Source of the DNA: an uncultured Lachnospiraceae bacterium
GTDB taxonomy: Bacteria; Bacillota; Clostridia; Lachnospirales; Lachnospiraceae
Direction of reading: 5' to 3'
Length of the DNA: 64,000 bases
NCBI GenBank assembly: GCA_934309145.1
Contig: CAKRCW010000001.1
Span: 186,001-250,000 of the forward strand
Part shown: one piece after another, positions 16,506 through 25,651 of the stretch
Layout of the letters: each line of letters opens with the position of its first letter
How positions within the stretch are numbered: position 1 is the first letter of the stretch
The notes under the pieces: model-generated
Database searches by the model: none
What the model saw: only the letters and a program-made list of their open reading frames with translations
What the model was told of the DNA's origin: nothing
Translations under genes and position numbers: made by a program

Positions 16506-18935
16506 ATGTCAATTAAAAGTTCACTACGAATGTCACTTATTCTGATGGCTTCACTCCCATTAGTTTTTATGACAATTCTCACATATATGTTATCATACAA
16601 CAAATACCTTGAGCTGGCTAAAAATTCAGCCACAGATCTTGCAAGCACATACGGAAAAGGTTTCTATGCCCAGTTAAATGTTCAGATTGCAGAGACGGAG
16701 GGAATAGCCCAGTCATCCAATGTACAAAATCTACTATTAGAAAATTACAACGGTCTTGCACTAGGCACTGATTCAGCCTACTATGACTCTGTTCAGGAAA
16801 TCATGGACAACACATCCGGATATATGAACGGCTCAGTGAATTTCTATCTATATGATGTAAATGGTTACTTCGTATCCAGCTCTGAAAATGACAACAATTA
16901 CGGTGACTGGAGCGAATACATGTCCACACCCGTTACTGATATAACATCAACAACCATTATGAAATCAGCTAACATAAACAAGGATGCCAACAGCATAGAT
17001 GTTGTCACACCTGTATATGTAAAAGGCAAGGTGGTCGGCCTTGTAAGAGCTAATATAGCCTCTACATATTTCGGTGCATTTATACCTGATAACGGGCAGG
17101 CATTTATAATGACTTCATCTGGTGATTATCTTTTTAGTTCAACCGGATTATCAAAAGATAAATCTCTTGAGGAGGCAGCCTACAAGCTTTTCTCATCTGA
17201 GAATACTACGACAAAAGGATATCTATACACTAATTCAAGCACAATTAAAAGCATTTATGGTTACTATATTATAGATGACTTAAACTGGATTTATCTCATC
17301 AACCAGAACGGAAAGCGTTTTCAGGAGATACTTACCACTCTTCCTATAGTACTTATTATAACACTTGCAATTATATCATTTATAGCTATATGGATAAGCC
17401 AGATACTTGCACATAAGTATACCGATCCTATCATTTCTCTAAGAAATAATATGGCTGAGGCTGCTGCCGGCAATCTGGATCTCACGTCAGACATTAAATC
17501 AAACGACGAATTCGGCGATTTGTCAGATAAGTTTAATACTATGATGAGTATTATCTCCAATAACTACAAGGAGCTTGAGCAATCAAAGAAAGCCCTTGAA
17601 GCCAGTGAACTTGAATTAAAAAAGAACTATGCACACATTGAAAAGCTTGCATATCATGACGGGCTTACAGGCTTGTATAATAGAGTTGCATTTATGAAAT
17701 ATGCACACGAGATATTTCATAACGACGGCTCAACATTAAACCGCCATGCTATATTCTTTATAGACCTTGATAACTTCAAGAATGTCAACGACACACTCGG
17801 ACACGACTATGGCGACCTTCTTCTTAAGCAGGTATCAAAGGAGCTTGAAGCATACATTTCAGATGATGATATACTTGCAAGAACTGGTGGAGATGAATTC
17901 CTCATACTTAAGACAAGGTTTGCTACTAATCTGGAGCTTGAACAATATGCCAAGCACCTTGTTTCCATAGTTAATAATCCATTTAACCTTGATGGTGAGA
18001 TTGCTCATATTTCCATGAGTCTTGGTATCGCAATCTTCCCAAGTAATGGACTTACAATCAGCGAGCTTATCAAGAATGCAGATATTGCCATGTACAGTGC
18101 AAAGAGTGCCGGCAAGAACAACTACCGCTTCTTCAGCAGCTACATGGAGGACGATTTTAACAGAAGAAATGACCTTGCAGACATACTCGCTCATGTAATA
18201 GAACGAAACGAGGTATATCTCCAATATCAGCCACAGGCTAATGTATCTGATGGTAAGATTACAGGCTTTGAGGCACTTATGCGTATCGAATCAGACCTTG
18301 TAGGATTTATATCTCCTTCTGAGTTTATTCCTATAGCTGAGGAGAACGGTCTCATAAACCAGCTCGGTGAATGGGCATTATATGAAGCATGTAACTTTAA
18401 TCAGGCTTTAATACGAAGCGGCTTTGGTCCGCTCAAGGTGTCTGTCAATGTATCAACCACGCAGCTTAAGGATGACCATCTGATAAGCATAATCAAGTCC
18501 ATCCCTGAAAAGACAGGTATGTCACTTGAATATCTTGAGATAGAGATAACTGAGAGTGTTCTTATGAACTCATTTGAACATAACCTTATGCTCATCAATC
18601 AATTCAAGGATTTGGGAATATCAATAGCACTAGATGACTTCGGAACAGGCTATTCTTCATTTAACTATCTTACACAGATACCGATAGATACATTGAAGAT
18701 AGACAAATCATTTATAGATGGAATATGCAGCAATGAAAAGGATAAATGTATAGCCGACTCAATCATATCTCTTGCACACAAGATGAACATTTCTGTTGTT
18801 GCAGAGGGTGTTGAAGACTTAGAACAGCTTCAGATTCTAAGGGATCAGTTCTGCGATACCTTACAGGGCTATCTGTTCTCCAAGCCGCTTAAATCTAACG
18901 ACTTTATTGATTTACTTAATAAGAGCAACAAATAA
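16506..18935 (+). CDS. Membrane sensor GGDEF-EAL protein
   Basis: The 809-residue protein has a transmembrane helix near residues 10-30, an extracytoplasmic Cache-like sensor of about 240 residues, a second helix near 275-297 and a HAMP region. A short coiled segment leads to a GGDEF domain with an intact TGGDEF (about residues 459-464), followed by an EAL domain with intact GFEALMR and DDFGTGYSS. Both catalytic motifs are complete, so synthesis and hydrolysis of c-di-GMP are both possible. It is divergent from a CheX-like gene whose N-terminal domain might bind the same nucleotide. A strong promoter and terminator frame it as a single-gene unit. Confidence 0.95.
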   Translation: MSIKSSLRMSLILMASLPLVFMTILTYMLSYNKYLELAKNSATDLASTYGKGFYAQLNVQIAETEGIAQSSNVQNLLLENYNGLALGTDSAYYDSVQEIMDNTSGYMNGSVNFYLYDVNGYFVSSSENDNNYGDWSEYMSTPVTDITSTTIMKSANINKDANSIDVVTPVYVKGKVVGLVRANIASTYFGAFIPDNGQAFIMTSSGDYLFSSTGLSKDKSLEEAAYKLFSSENTTTKGYLYTNSSTIKSIYGYYIIDDLNWIYLINQNGKRFQEILTTLPIVLIITLAIISFIAIWISQILAHKYTDPIISLRNNMAEAAAGNLDLTSDIKSNDEFGDLSDKFNTMMSIISNNYKELEQSKKALEASELELKKNYAHIEKLAYHDGLTGLYNRVAFMKYAHEIFHNDGSTLNRHAIFFIDLDNFKNVNDTLGHDYGDLLLKQVSKELEAYISDDDILARTGGDEFLILKTRFATNLELEQYAKHLVSIVNNPFNLDGEIAHISMSLGIAIFPSNGLTISELIKNADIAMYSAKSAGKNNYRFFSSYMEDDFNRRNDLADILAHVIERNEVYLQYQPQANVSDGKITGFEALMRIESDLVGFISPSEFIPIAEENGLINQLGEWALYEACNFNQALIRSGFGPLKVSVNVSTTQLKDDHLISIIKSIPEKTGMSLEYLEIEITESVLMNSFEHNLMLINQFKDLGISIALDDFGTGYSSFNYLTQIPIDTLKIDKSFIDGICSNEKDKCIADSIISLAHKMNISVVAEGVEDLEQLQILRDQFCDTLQGYLFSKPLKSNDFIDLLNKSNK

Positions 18936-18961
18936 AAGAGAAAAAGAATATGAACCATAAT

Positions 18962-19007
18962 AAAAATATCCACGAAGAAGCTTAAATTCCTTCGTGGATA
19001 TTTTTTG
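18962..19007 (+). terminator. Terminator after the GGDEF-EAL gene
   Basis: A stem of about 15 bp (AAATATCCACGAAG with CTTCGTGGATATTT) ends in a T run. The A-rich 5' side means it can also stop transcription arriving from the patatin gene on the other strand. Confidence 0.85.
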
Positions 19008-19064
19008 TCATTTTGTAATATTATAAATTAAAAATATACTCACAATAATATACACATATATACA

Positions 19065-19928
19065 TTACTGCTTGTCTATAAACTGCTTAATCTCATGTAA
19101 TTGCTGCAACGTATCATGTCTGCCAAGCTTATACATATATTTAAGCTTCTCAGTATCTTTCTCTGTTCGGGCAATCTTAACCTTCCGGCTAGGGCGTATA
19201 ACTATTATGTTTCCATCCTTCTGCTGCTGTTCTATATACTCTACAGTCTCATTATACAGCTTAGGTCTATTTTCACATGCCTCCAAATAAGCCGGATATT
19301 TTCTGTATAAGAGCTTAAGTATGAGAATACTTGATGACTCCTTTTTCACATATCCCTCTGGCCTTGTGAGAACAACTATATTCTTCTTATATCCTATACT
19401 CTCAAAAAACTTAACAGGAATACTGTCCGTCGTGCCGCCATCTAACAGCTTCTTTTCATTCACCATCACCATTCTTGACACTATAGGAAGTGATGCAGAC
19501 GCTCTCATATAATCCATATCATATCTAAAATCACGGCAACGGATATATTCCGGCTTACCCGTATCTACATTACTGCATGTAACATAAAATGGTATATTCT
19601 CCGCATTCTTCTTAAATGTATCATAGTCAAAAACACTAAGCTCATTAGGTATCTTATCATAGCAGAAATTAACATTAAATATATCTCCCGTCGTTATAAG
19701 CGACCTTAAGCTCATATACCGCTTATCATTGATATATTTAAGATTATATCTGACACTTCTTCCTAACTGTCCTGACATATATGAACAGCCATGTATAGCA
19801 CCTGCCGAAACACCAATCACAGCATCAGGCCATATATTCTCCTGTAAAAAAACATCCAAAACTCCGGCAGTATACATTCCACGCATTCCGCCGCCCTCTA
19901 AGACAAGACCAACCTTTTGAGTCTCCAT
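19065..19928 (-). CDS. Patatin-like phospholipase
   Basis: The protein of about 287 residues belongs to the bacterial patatin family of lipid acyl hydrolases. It has the oxyanion loop GLVLEGGGMRGMY, nucleophile Ser in GVSAG and the catalytic Asp in LLDGGTTDSIP. No signal peptide is seen, so it acts inside the cell. I chose the second ATG because AAGGG lies ahead of it; an ATG 24 nt upstream overlaps the HD gene stop and has a weaker site. It ends the pyrE - small peptide - HD hydrolase transcript. Confidence 0.9.
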   Translation of the reverse strand: METQKVGLVLEGGGMRGMYTAGVLDVFLQENIWPDAVIGVSAGAIHGCSYMSGQLGRSVRYNLKYINDKRYMSLRSLITTGDIFNVNFCYDKIPNELSVFDYDTFKKNAENIPFYVTCSNVDTGKPEYIRCRDFRYDMDYMRASASLPIVSRMVMVNEKKLLDGGTTDSIPVKFFESIGYKKNIVVLTRPEGYVKKESSSILILKLLYRKYPAYLEACENRPKLYNETVEYIEQQQKDGNIIVIRPSRKVKIARTEKDTEKLKYMYKLGRHDTLQQLHEIKQFIDKQ

Positions 19929-19944
19929 ATCATCAACACCCTTA

Positions 19945-20544
19945 CTATACATTCTTTCTAACCCATTTTATGGTTTCCTTCACATCTGACTCATCATCAA
20001 GATTAATAGAATTAAATACATCCAGATATTCCTGCTCAACCTGCTTCATTGTACCCCTGTAGAAATCAGGAGTTGCAGCTACATATGGCGGTTCATCAAA
20101 CATCTTGACAGCCATAAATTCAAGAAATTCATAATAAAGCATTGCATCATCTATTATCTTAACCATCTTCTGCTCATATTCAGTAAGTGCAGAGCCAAGG
20201 AACTTCCCATAGATAGTAAGAGCCAGAGCATCCTCTATATCCCTGTATGTATCAAGATATTTCTTGACAGGTCTTGTTATATCTGACACATACGCCTCCG
20301 TGGCATCATGCAAAAGGCATGCCATTCTCACTCGAGGTGTCTCTCTTCTGGCACATGCCTCCTCATAACAGTTAAGGCAATGTGCTCCTACTGAATAAAA
20401 GCTGCTGTAATGTCCATTTGCTCTACAAAGCATAGATAGAGAATGTGCTATATCCTCTATCCTTATTTCATCTGCCACAGGCTCAAGCGGATACGCATGC
20501 AAGCCTGTATAAGTTCTTATATAATCTGTCTTATGCTCGCTCAT
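19945..20544 (-). CDS. HD-domain phosphohydrolase (YfbR-like)
   Basis: The 199-residue protein has the HD-superfamily metal site: His in YSVGAHCLNCY, the His-Asp pair in MACLLHDATEAY and a downstream Asp. Small HD proteins of this shape, such as E. coli YfbR, dephosphorylate deoxynucleotides; that activity is an inference, though the nearby pyrE fits nucleotide metabolism. It begins two nt after the stop of the 49-residue membrane peptide, and its stop overlaps the upstream alternative patatin start, so the four genes form one tight operon. Confidence 0.85.
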   Translation of the reverse strand: MSEHKTDYIRTYTGLHAYPLEPVADEIRIEDIAHSLSMLCRANGHYSSFYSVGAHCLNCYEEACARRETPRVRMACLLHDATEAYVSDITRPVKKYLDTYRDIEDALALTIYGKFLGSALTEYEQKMVKIIDDAMLYYEFLEFMAVKMFDEPPYVAATPDFYRGTMKQVEQEYLDVFNSINLDDESDVKETIKWVRKNV

Positions 20545-20546
20545 AA

Positions 20547-20696
20547 CTAGAATATAATATCGTGCTTTCCGCCAAGCGAACGAGCACCATTTACTATCAT
20601 AACTACACCAAGTCCTACGCCTGCAACAATTGTAATTATTCCAACAATCAAACTACTTACACCGATAGAATTTAATTTCTGATACAATTTTTCCAT
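20547..20696 (-). CDS. Small membrane peptide, 49 residues
   Basis: A strong AGGAGG site stands 8 nt before an ATG that opens a 49-codon frame. The product begins MEKLYQKLNSIGVSS and has one Gly/Val/Ile-rich hydrophobic stretch at about residues 15-38, followed by a short polar tail. It lies between pyrE (27 nt upstream) and the HD gene (2 nt downstream), with spacing typical of genuine genes. Function is unknown; a single-span peptide in a nucleotide-metabolism operon could be a structural or regulatory partner. Confidence 0.8.
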   Translation of the reverse strand: MEKLYQKLNSIGVSSLIVGIITIVAGVGLGVVMIVNGARSLGGKHDIIF

Positions 20697-20723
20697 AACA
20701 TATTCCTCCTAAAACATAATTAC

Positions 20724-21398
20724 TTACTTAACACCATATGTGTCATAGTATGAGTCTATAGCTGCCTTGAGCTTGTCATCTATAACTATTGTTCCCTTAT
20801 ATGGCTTATTATATAAATGCTCAACAACCTCTGCCATAGTAACTATAGCGGTTGTCTTAAGTCCATAGTTCTCCTCTATCTCAGTAAGAGCACTCTTCTC
20901 TCCCTGTCCGCGCTCCATACGGTCTACTGATACAACGAGACCAAGCACGTCCACATCACCCTGTGCCTTGACAATAGGCAATGTCTCCTGTATGGATGTT
21001 CCGGCAGTTGTAACATCCTCTATTATAACTACCTTATCGCCATCACCGATAGGGCTTCCAAGAAGTATTCCCTTATCTCCGTGATCCTTTATCTCCTTAC
21101 GGTTAGAGCAATATCTGATATCTGCATCATACTTATCAGCGATTGCCATGGTTGTTGCAACTGAAAGTGGAATTCCCTTATAAGCCGGTCCAAAAAGCAC
21201 GTCAAACTCCAATCCGAATTTGTTCTTAATCGCCTCTGCGTAGTACTCTCCAAGACGCTTAAGCTGAGCTCCCGTTCTATAAAATCCTGTATTTACAAAA
21301 AATGGAGTTTTTCTGCCACTCTTAGTTACGAAGTCTCCAAATTTCAATACGTTACAATCAATCATAAATTCTATAAATTCCTGCTTATACTGTTCCAT
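20724..21398 (-). CDS. pyrE: Orotate phosphoribosyltransferase
   Basis: The 224-residue enzyme joins orotate to PRPP to make OMP in pyrimidine synthesis. It shows the PRPP-binding motif VVIIEDVTTAGTS, the GPAYKGIPLS segment and RKEIKDHGDKG of the flexible loop. It is the first gene of a four-gene transcript and no other pyr gene is adjacent. No attenuator is visible in the short upstream gap. Confidence 0.96.
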   Translation of the reverse strand: MEQYKQEFIEFMIDCNVLKFGDFVTKSGRKTPFFVNTGFYRTGAQLKRLGEYYAEAIKNKFGLEFDVLFGPAYKGIPLSVATTMAIADKYDADIRYCSNRKEIKDHGDKGILLGSPIGDGDKVVIIEDVTTAGTSIQETLPIVKAQGDVDVLGLVVSVDRMERGQGEKSALTEIEENYGLKTTAIVTMAEVVEHLYNKPYKGTIVIDDKLKAAIDSYYDTYGVK

Positions 21399-21474
21399 CC
21401 TGCTATCATCCTCCTGAATAGATTTTCGTATTTATACTACCATAAAATAGGGGCAGGTGCAAGATTCTGTTACA

Positions 21475-22719
21475 TTATACACCGACCTCCACCACAAACT
21501 CATCTTCATTTATGTCAATATTTCCGCTATACCCCAATACATACATAATATTTTTTACTATGCTAAGTCCTAAGCCACTTCCGGTTCTTCCGGTTCTGGC
21601 AGCATTTCCCTTTTTGAGTGGTTCCCACAGCTCATTTGGCTTACAGTCAATACGTTCTTTCATATTATTTAAAATTATTATTTTGTTGTCTTTTAAGACA
21701 ACCTCTATTACACTTCCATATGCGGCATATTTTATAGCATTTACTATCAGATTATCAAGCAGATGCTGCATTAATGTATAATCTGTTTCAATCACACAAT
21801 TACCCTCTACCATTATATCAAGTGCATTTTTATCCAAATACTCACTATATCTGTGTGAGAGACTATCTAGCATGTCTTTTATATCAACAATTTCTTTATT
21901 AATCTTTAACACCCTGCCTGTTCTTATATAATCCACAAGCATATCAGCCATAGCATTTATGTATGTAACATTATTGCTCACTGCCTCAATATAATATTTT
22001 TCCTTATCAGTTTTAACTATCTGTGATAAATTGTCCATGTATCCCAATATGGCTGTAATAGGGCTTCTTACATCATGAGCTACCGCAATAAATACTTTTT
22101 CCATCACCTCTTCATCCTCTATCTTTTTCTTACTATTCTTATACATAATAATCGTAACCGTTATTATTGCAAATACTATAAGCAAATATATTATAATCCC
22201 ACCATATAGCAGTGTTTCACCAAATGGATAATACTTAAATGGATTAGTATACATGGCAGAAATTATAAAATAATCTCTGTCGTCTATAGTTATTTTTTCT
22301 CCCTTCAAAAAATAATCACCATGTATTTTTCCATATATAACCTCGTTGAATTCGTATGATTGATATGGCAGAATTCTCTTTGCAACCCGGCTTATATATT
22401 TATTAACTTCTAAATTATAATCCTCTGAGCTGTTGATAATTAATTCACCTGTAGTATAGGAATAAAGATTGGTTGTAAAATAATCTGTATTATGAGACTC
22501 TATCACTTCATTTATCCGGTTCTCCTCAGCATTACTTATAACATTATCTATATCCTCCAACACACTTGAAGCTTCATAATCAAACTTTGACTTTAACTCG
22601 GTATTAATAAGTCCTCTATATTTTTTAATCACTAATAAATACAACACTCCAAATGTCGCTATAAGCACTGTAGCAGCCAATATACATATATACTTAATTT
22701 TCCTTATCTTTTTCTTCAT
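21475..22719 (-). CDS. Membrane sensor histidine kinase
   Basis: The protein of about 414 residues has helices near residues 8-28 and 170-190, an extracytoplasmic domain of about 140 residues, and no obvious HAMP. The HisKA box is FIAVAHDVRSPITAILGY. The ATPase domain keeps the N box (LLDNLIVNAIKYA) and GSGLGLSIVKN, but the usual DxGxG segment is replaced by ILNNMKERI, a divergence also seen in some clostridial sensor kinases. The ATG at 22719 follows AAAGGAG and comes one nt after the regulator's stop. It pairs with the OmpR regulator upstream. Confidence 0.93.
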   Translation of the reverse strand: MKKKIRKIKYICILAATVLIATFGVLYLLVIKKYRGLINTELKSKFDYEASSVLEDIDNVISNAEENRINEVIESHNTDYFTTNLYSYTTGELIINSSEDYNLEVNKYISRVAKRILPYQSYEFNEVIYGKIHGDYFLKGEKITIDDRDYFIISAMYTNPFKYYPFGETLLYGGIIIYLLIVFAIITVTIIMYKNSKKKIEDEEVMEKVFIAVAHDVRSPITAILGYMDNLSQIVKTDKEKYYIEAVSNNVTYINAMADMLVDYIRTGRVLKINKEIVDIKDMLDSLSHRYSEYLDKNALDIMVEGNCVIETDYTLMQHLLDNLIVNAIKYAAYGSVIEVVLKDNKIIILNNMKERIDCKPNELWEPLKKGNAARTGRTGSGLGLSIVKNIMYVLGYSGNIDINEDEFVVEVGV

Positions 22720-22720
22720 A

Positions 22721-23401
22721 TTAAACACTCTCCTTTATCTGGTAACCCTTTCCTGTAACTGTCTTAATATACTTTCCAGAATCCCCTAAATGCTTTCTCA
22801 GCTTCCTTATATGGTTGTCAACACATCTGTCACTGCCATCGTAATCATATCCCCATATTTCTACCAATAGTTTTTCTCTTGATACAATATAGTTTTTGTT
22901 TTCCATCAGCATACACAACAGTTCAAATTCCTTTGGTGCAAGCTTAATCTCTGTTCCATTGTTCTTCACTACATACGTAAAAGGATTAATGCTCAGTTTC
23001 CCGCATATCATCTCACTGTTTCTTCCTATTCCCTTATCTCTTTTTAACACAGCCATACATTTTGAATATAACGCAACCATAGAAAATGGCTTGATAATAT
23101 AATCATCACATCCTAATCTGTAACCTCTCACAATATCATTTTCCGTACTTCTTCCCGTCAAAAACAGAATTGGCACATAGCTTTCTAATCGCATTTCCCT
23201 GCATATATCAAATCCATCAATATCAGGAAGCATAATATCTAATAAAACTATGTCACACTTTGTTTCTGAAAATAATTCCAAGCCCCGCTCGCCATCATAT
23301 GCAATAAGTACTCTAAGCTTCCCCTCACTCTCCCGCTCAAAATAATCCTTTATCACTTCACATATCTGTACATCATCCTCTATCAATAATATCTGATACA
23401 T
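22721..23401 (-). CDS. OmpR-family response regulator
   Basis: The 226-residue protein has a receiver with the acidic pocket LIEDD, phospho-acceptor in IVLLDIMLPDIDG and switch Lys in IIKPFS, then a winged-helix domain (LAPKEFELLCML, RCVDNHIRKLRKHLG). It is first in a two-gene unit with the kinase and divergent from the DUF6512 gene, a common target position for such regulators. AGGAGG precedes the ATG. Confidence 0.95.
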   Translation of the reverse strand: MYQILLIEDDVQICEVIKDYFERESEGKLRVLIAYDGERGLELFSETKCDIVLLDIMLPDIDGFDICREMRLESYVPILFLTGRSTENDIVRGYRLGCDDYIIKPFSMVALYSKCMAVLKRDKGIGRNSEMICGKLSINPFTYVVKNNGTEIKLAPKEFELLCMLMENKNYIVSREKLLVEIWGYDYDGSDRCVDNHIRKLRKHLGDSGKYIKTVTGKGYQIKESV

Positions 23402-23525
23402 CCGCTATCCCTCCTTTAAGTAAAACAATACCACCTCAATATGACATTTATATATCCAAAGTGTAATATTTCCACCAATTTCTGGATATAATTAAATGAT
23501 TAAACAAAAATGGAGGTATATTATT

Positions 23526-24032
23526 ATGTCAAAAAAACAAAACCTGATAAGCTTTTTCTTTATTTCAGTAATAGGAACACTATTACATTTCACCTACGAA
23601 TGGTCTAAAGACAACTTCTTCGTAGGTCTGTTTTCCGCTGTAAATGAATCCACCTGGGAACATTTAAAGCTGGTATTTTTCCCTATGCTCCTGTTGACAA
23701 TCATTCAAATATTCTTTTTTAAGAATTCCCTGCCTGACAATTTCCTTTGTGCAAGATTAAAGGGAACTATCGCAGGTATGTTGTCCATTGTAGTGATATT
23801 TTACACTATATGGGGCGTGTTTGGAAAACCTTTTGAAATCGTTAATATACTGTTATATTATGTCGGTGTTATATATGGACTTTGGATTGAAAATAAGAAT
23901 TACAAAAAGGATTGTAAATTAACAGATGTACAAGCTGCCGTAATACTGCTCATACTCTGTGCGGCATTTTTTGTATTCACATATAATGCACCCGCAATCA
24001 ACATTTTCGGAGATCCGGGTGCACTATATTAA
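23526..24032 (+). CDS. DUF6512-type integral membrane protein
   Basis: The protein of about 168 residues is nearly all membrane: helices are predicted near residues 8-28, 45-65, 80-100, 105-125 and 135-155. The segment FTYEWSKDNFFVGLFSAVNE with STWEHLKLVFFP is characteristic of DUF6512 proteins of Firmicutes. Biochemical function is unknown. TGGAGG precedes the ATG at 23526. Its position opposite a two-component pair makes it a likely member of that regulon. It ends only 16 nt from the convergent coaBC gene. Confidence 0.8.
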   Translation: MSKKQNLISFFFISVIGTLLHFTYEWSKDNFFVGLFSAVNESTWEHLKLVFFPMLLLTIIQIFFFKNSLPDNFLCARLKGTIAGMLSIVVIFYTIWGVFGKPFEIVNILLYYVGVIYGLWIENKNYKKDCKLTDVQAAVILLILCAAFFVFTYNAPAINIFGDPGALY

Positions 24033-24048
24033 CATATAAATCGTTATT

Positions 24049-25239
24049 CTATTGCATATTTATAATTGCATCTAATATTCTGTCTGCAACCTCTTCCTTA
24101 CTCATCTTAGGAAGGTCACATACGGAATCCTTAGTGATAAGTGTCATCACATTAGTGTCTGTGCCAAAGCCTGCTCCACTAACCTTTAAATTGTTTGCAG
24201 CTATCATGTCAACATTCTTCTTTATCAGCTTCTGTCTGGAGTTCTCAACCATATTCTCGGTCTCCATAGAGAAGCCGCATATAAACTGACCTTGCTTTTT
24301 ATGCTCGCCAAGATACTTAAGTATGTCATCTGTACGCTCACATTCAATGCTTACATTCTCGTCATGCTTCTTTATCTTCTCATCAGCGGTAACTATCGGT
24401 CTGTAATCTGCCACAGCAGCAGCCTTTATTATGATGTCCTGACTGTCACTTATCGCTGTCACAGCATCAAACATATCCTTTGCTGAAGTTACATTTACAG
24501 TATTTACAAACATTGGTGCAGGAAGACTTGTCTCACCTGTTACTAATGTTACATCCGCGCCCCTCAGCATTGCCATTTTAGCCATTGCATAACCCATTTT
24601 GCCTGTAGAATGATTAGTTATGAATCGGACAGGATCAATAGCCTCCTTTGTTGCTCCGGCCGTAACTAGAACCTTCCTGCCAGCTAAGTCCTTAGTTTTG
24701 GCACATGCACGAACTATATAATCCACAAGAAGATGCTCTGGTGGAAGCTTACCCTTCCCTATTGCTCTGCATGCAAGATATCCCTCGTCAGCTTCAATTA
24801 TCTCGTAACCATATGAGGCAAGTATCTTCATGTTATTCTGTACGATAGGGTTTTCGTACATATTTACGTTCATGGATGGTGCAATCATAACCGGGCAGCG
24901 TGCAGGGAGTATTGTTGTTGTGAGCATATCATCCGCTATGCCATGGGCTATCTTGCCAAGCACGTCTGCACTTGCAGGTGCAATAAGCATCGCATCTGCT
25001 GTTGTTCCAAGAGTTACATGTGGAACATGCATCTCCATACTTCTGTCAAATGTATCTGTGTAACATCTGTTTGCAGTGAGCACCTCAAATGTCTCTGGTG
25101 TTATAAAATGTGTAGCATTTTCAGTCATAACCACATGAACATCTGCATTTAGCTTAACAAGCATGCTTGCCACATTTGCCATCTTATATGCTGCTATTCC
25201 ACCACTTACACCGAGTACTATTCTTTTTCCTGTAAGCAT
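24049..25239 (-). CDS. coaBC: Bifunctional phosphopantothenoylcysteine decarboxylase/synthetase
   Basis: The 396-residue protein performs the second and third steps from phosphopantothenate to phosphopantetheine. The N-terminal flavoprotein half has GVSGGIAAYKMAN, an active-site His in the HVPHVTLG region and APSMNVNMYENP. The C-terminal CoaB half has VTAGATKEAIDPVRFITNHS and AAVADYRP. It ends the pantothenate operon, 8 nt after panD, so the cell encodes consecutive steps of CoA synthesis together. Confidence 0.97.
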   Translation of the reverse strand: MLTGKRIVLGVSGGIAAYKMANVASMLVKLNADVHVVMTENATHFITPETFEVLTANRCYTDTFDRSMEMHVPHVTLGTTADAMLIAPASADVLGKIAHGIADDMLTTTILPARCPVMIAPSMNVNMYENPIVQNNMKILASYGYEIIEADEGYLACRAIGKGKLPPEHLLVDYIVRACAKTKDLAGRKVLVTAGATKEAIDPVRFITNHSTGKMGYAMAKMAMLRGADVTLVTGETSLPAPMFVNTVNVTSAKDMFDAVTAISDSQDIIIKAAAVADYRPIVTADEKIKKHDENVSIECERTDDILKYLGEHKKQGQFICGFSMETENMVENSRQKLIKKNVDMIAANNLKVSGAGFGTDTNVMTLITKDSVCDLPKMSKEEVADRILDAIINMQ

Positions 25240-25247
25240 ATGTCCTC

Positions 25248-25640
25248 CTATTCCTGATTCTCCAGTAATCCGTGCTTCTCATAGTTAGATACACGGGAAA
25301 TATGGTTATCATCATCAACAAATACAACGGTAGGCTTATTATCCTTGTACTCCTCAGGTGTCATCTGTGCATAGCACATTATAATAACCTTGTCACCCGT
25401 CTGAACCATACGGGCAGCAGCACCATTTAAACAAATCATACCACTGTTTTTCTCTCCGGCTATTACATATGTCTCAAATCTGCTTCCGTTATCCACATCG
25501 ACAATCTGAACCTTCTCGTACTCTAATATGCCGGATGCCTCCATCAATGCCTCATCAATGGTTATACTTCCAACATAATTAAGCTCAGCCTGCTTCACCG
25601 TAGCTCTGTGTATCTTACTCTTTAATACGTTTAAATACAT
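25248..25640 (-). CDS. panD: Aspartate 1-decarboxylase
   Basis: The 130-residue proenzyme makes beta-alanine from aspartate. The self-cleavage site is the Gly-Ser in YVGSITID, whose Ser becomes the pyruvoyl cofactor. It has GAAARMVQTGDKVIIM near the C-terminus, as in the family. It sits between panC and coaBC with gaps near 10 nt. Confidence 0.97.
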   Translation of the reverse strand: MYLNVLKSKIHRATVKQAELNYVGSITIDEALMEASGILEYEKVQIVDVDNGSRFETYVIAGEKNSGMICLNGAAARMVQTGDKVIIMCYAQMTPEEYKDNKPTVVFVDDDNHISRVSNYEKHGLLENQE

Positions 25641-25651
25641 ATTTGTACTCC

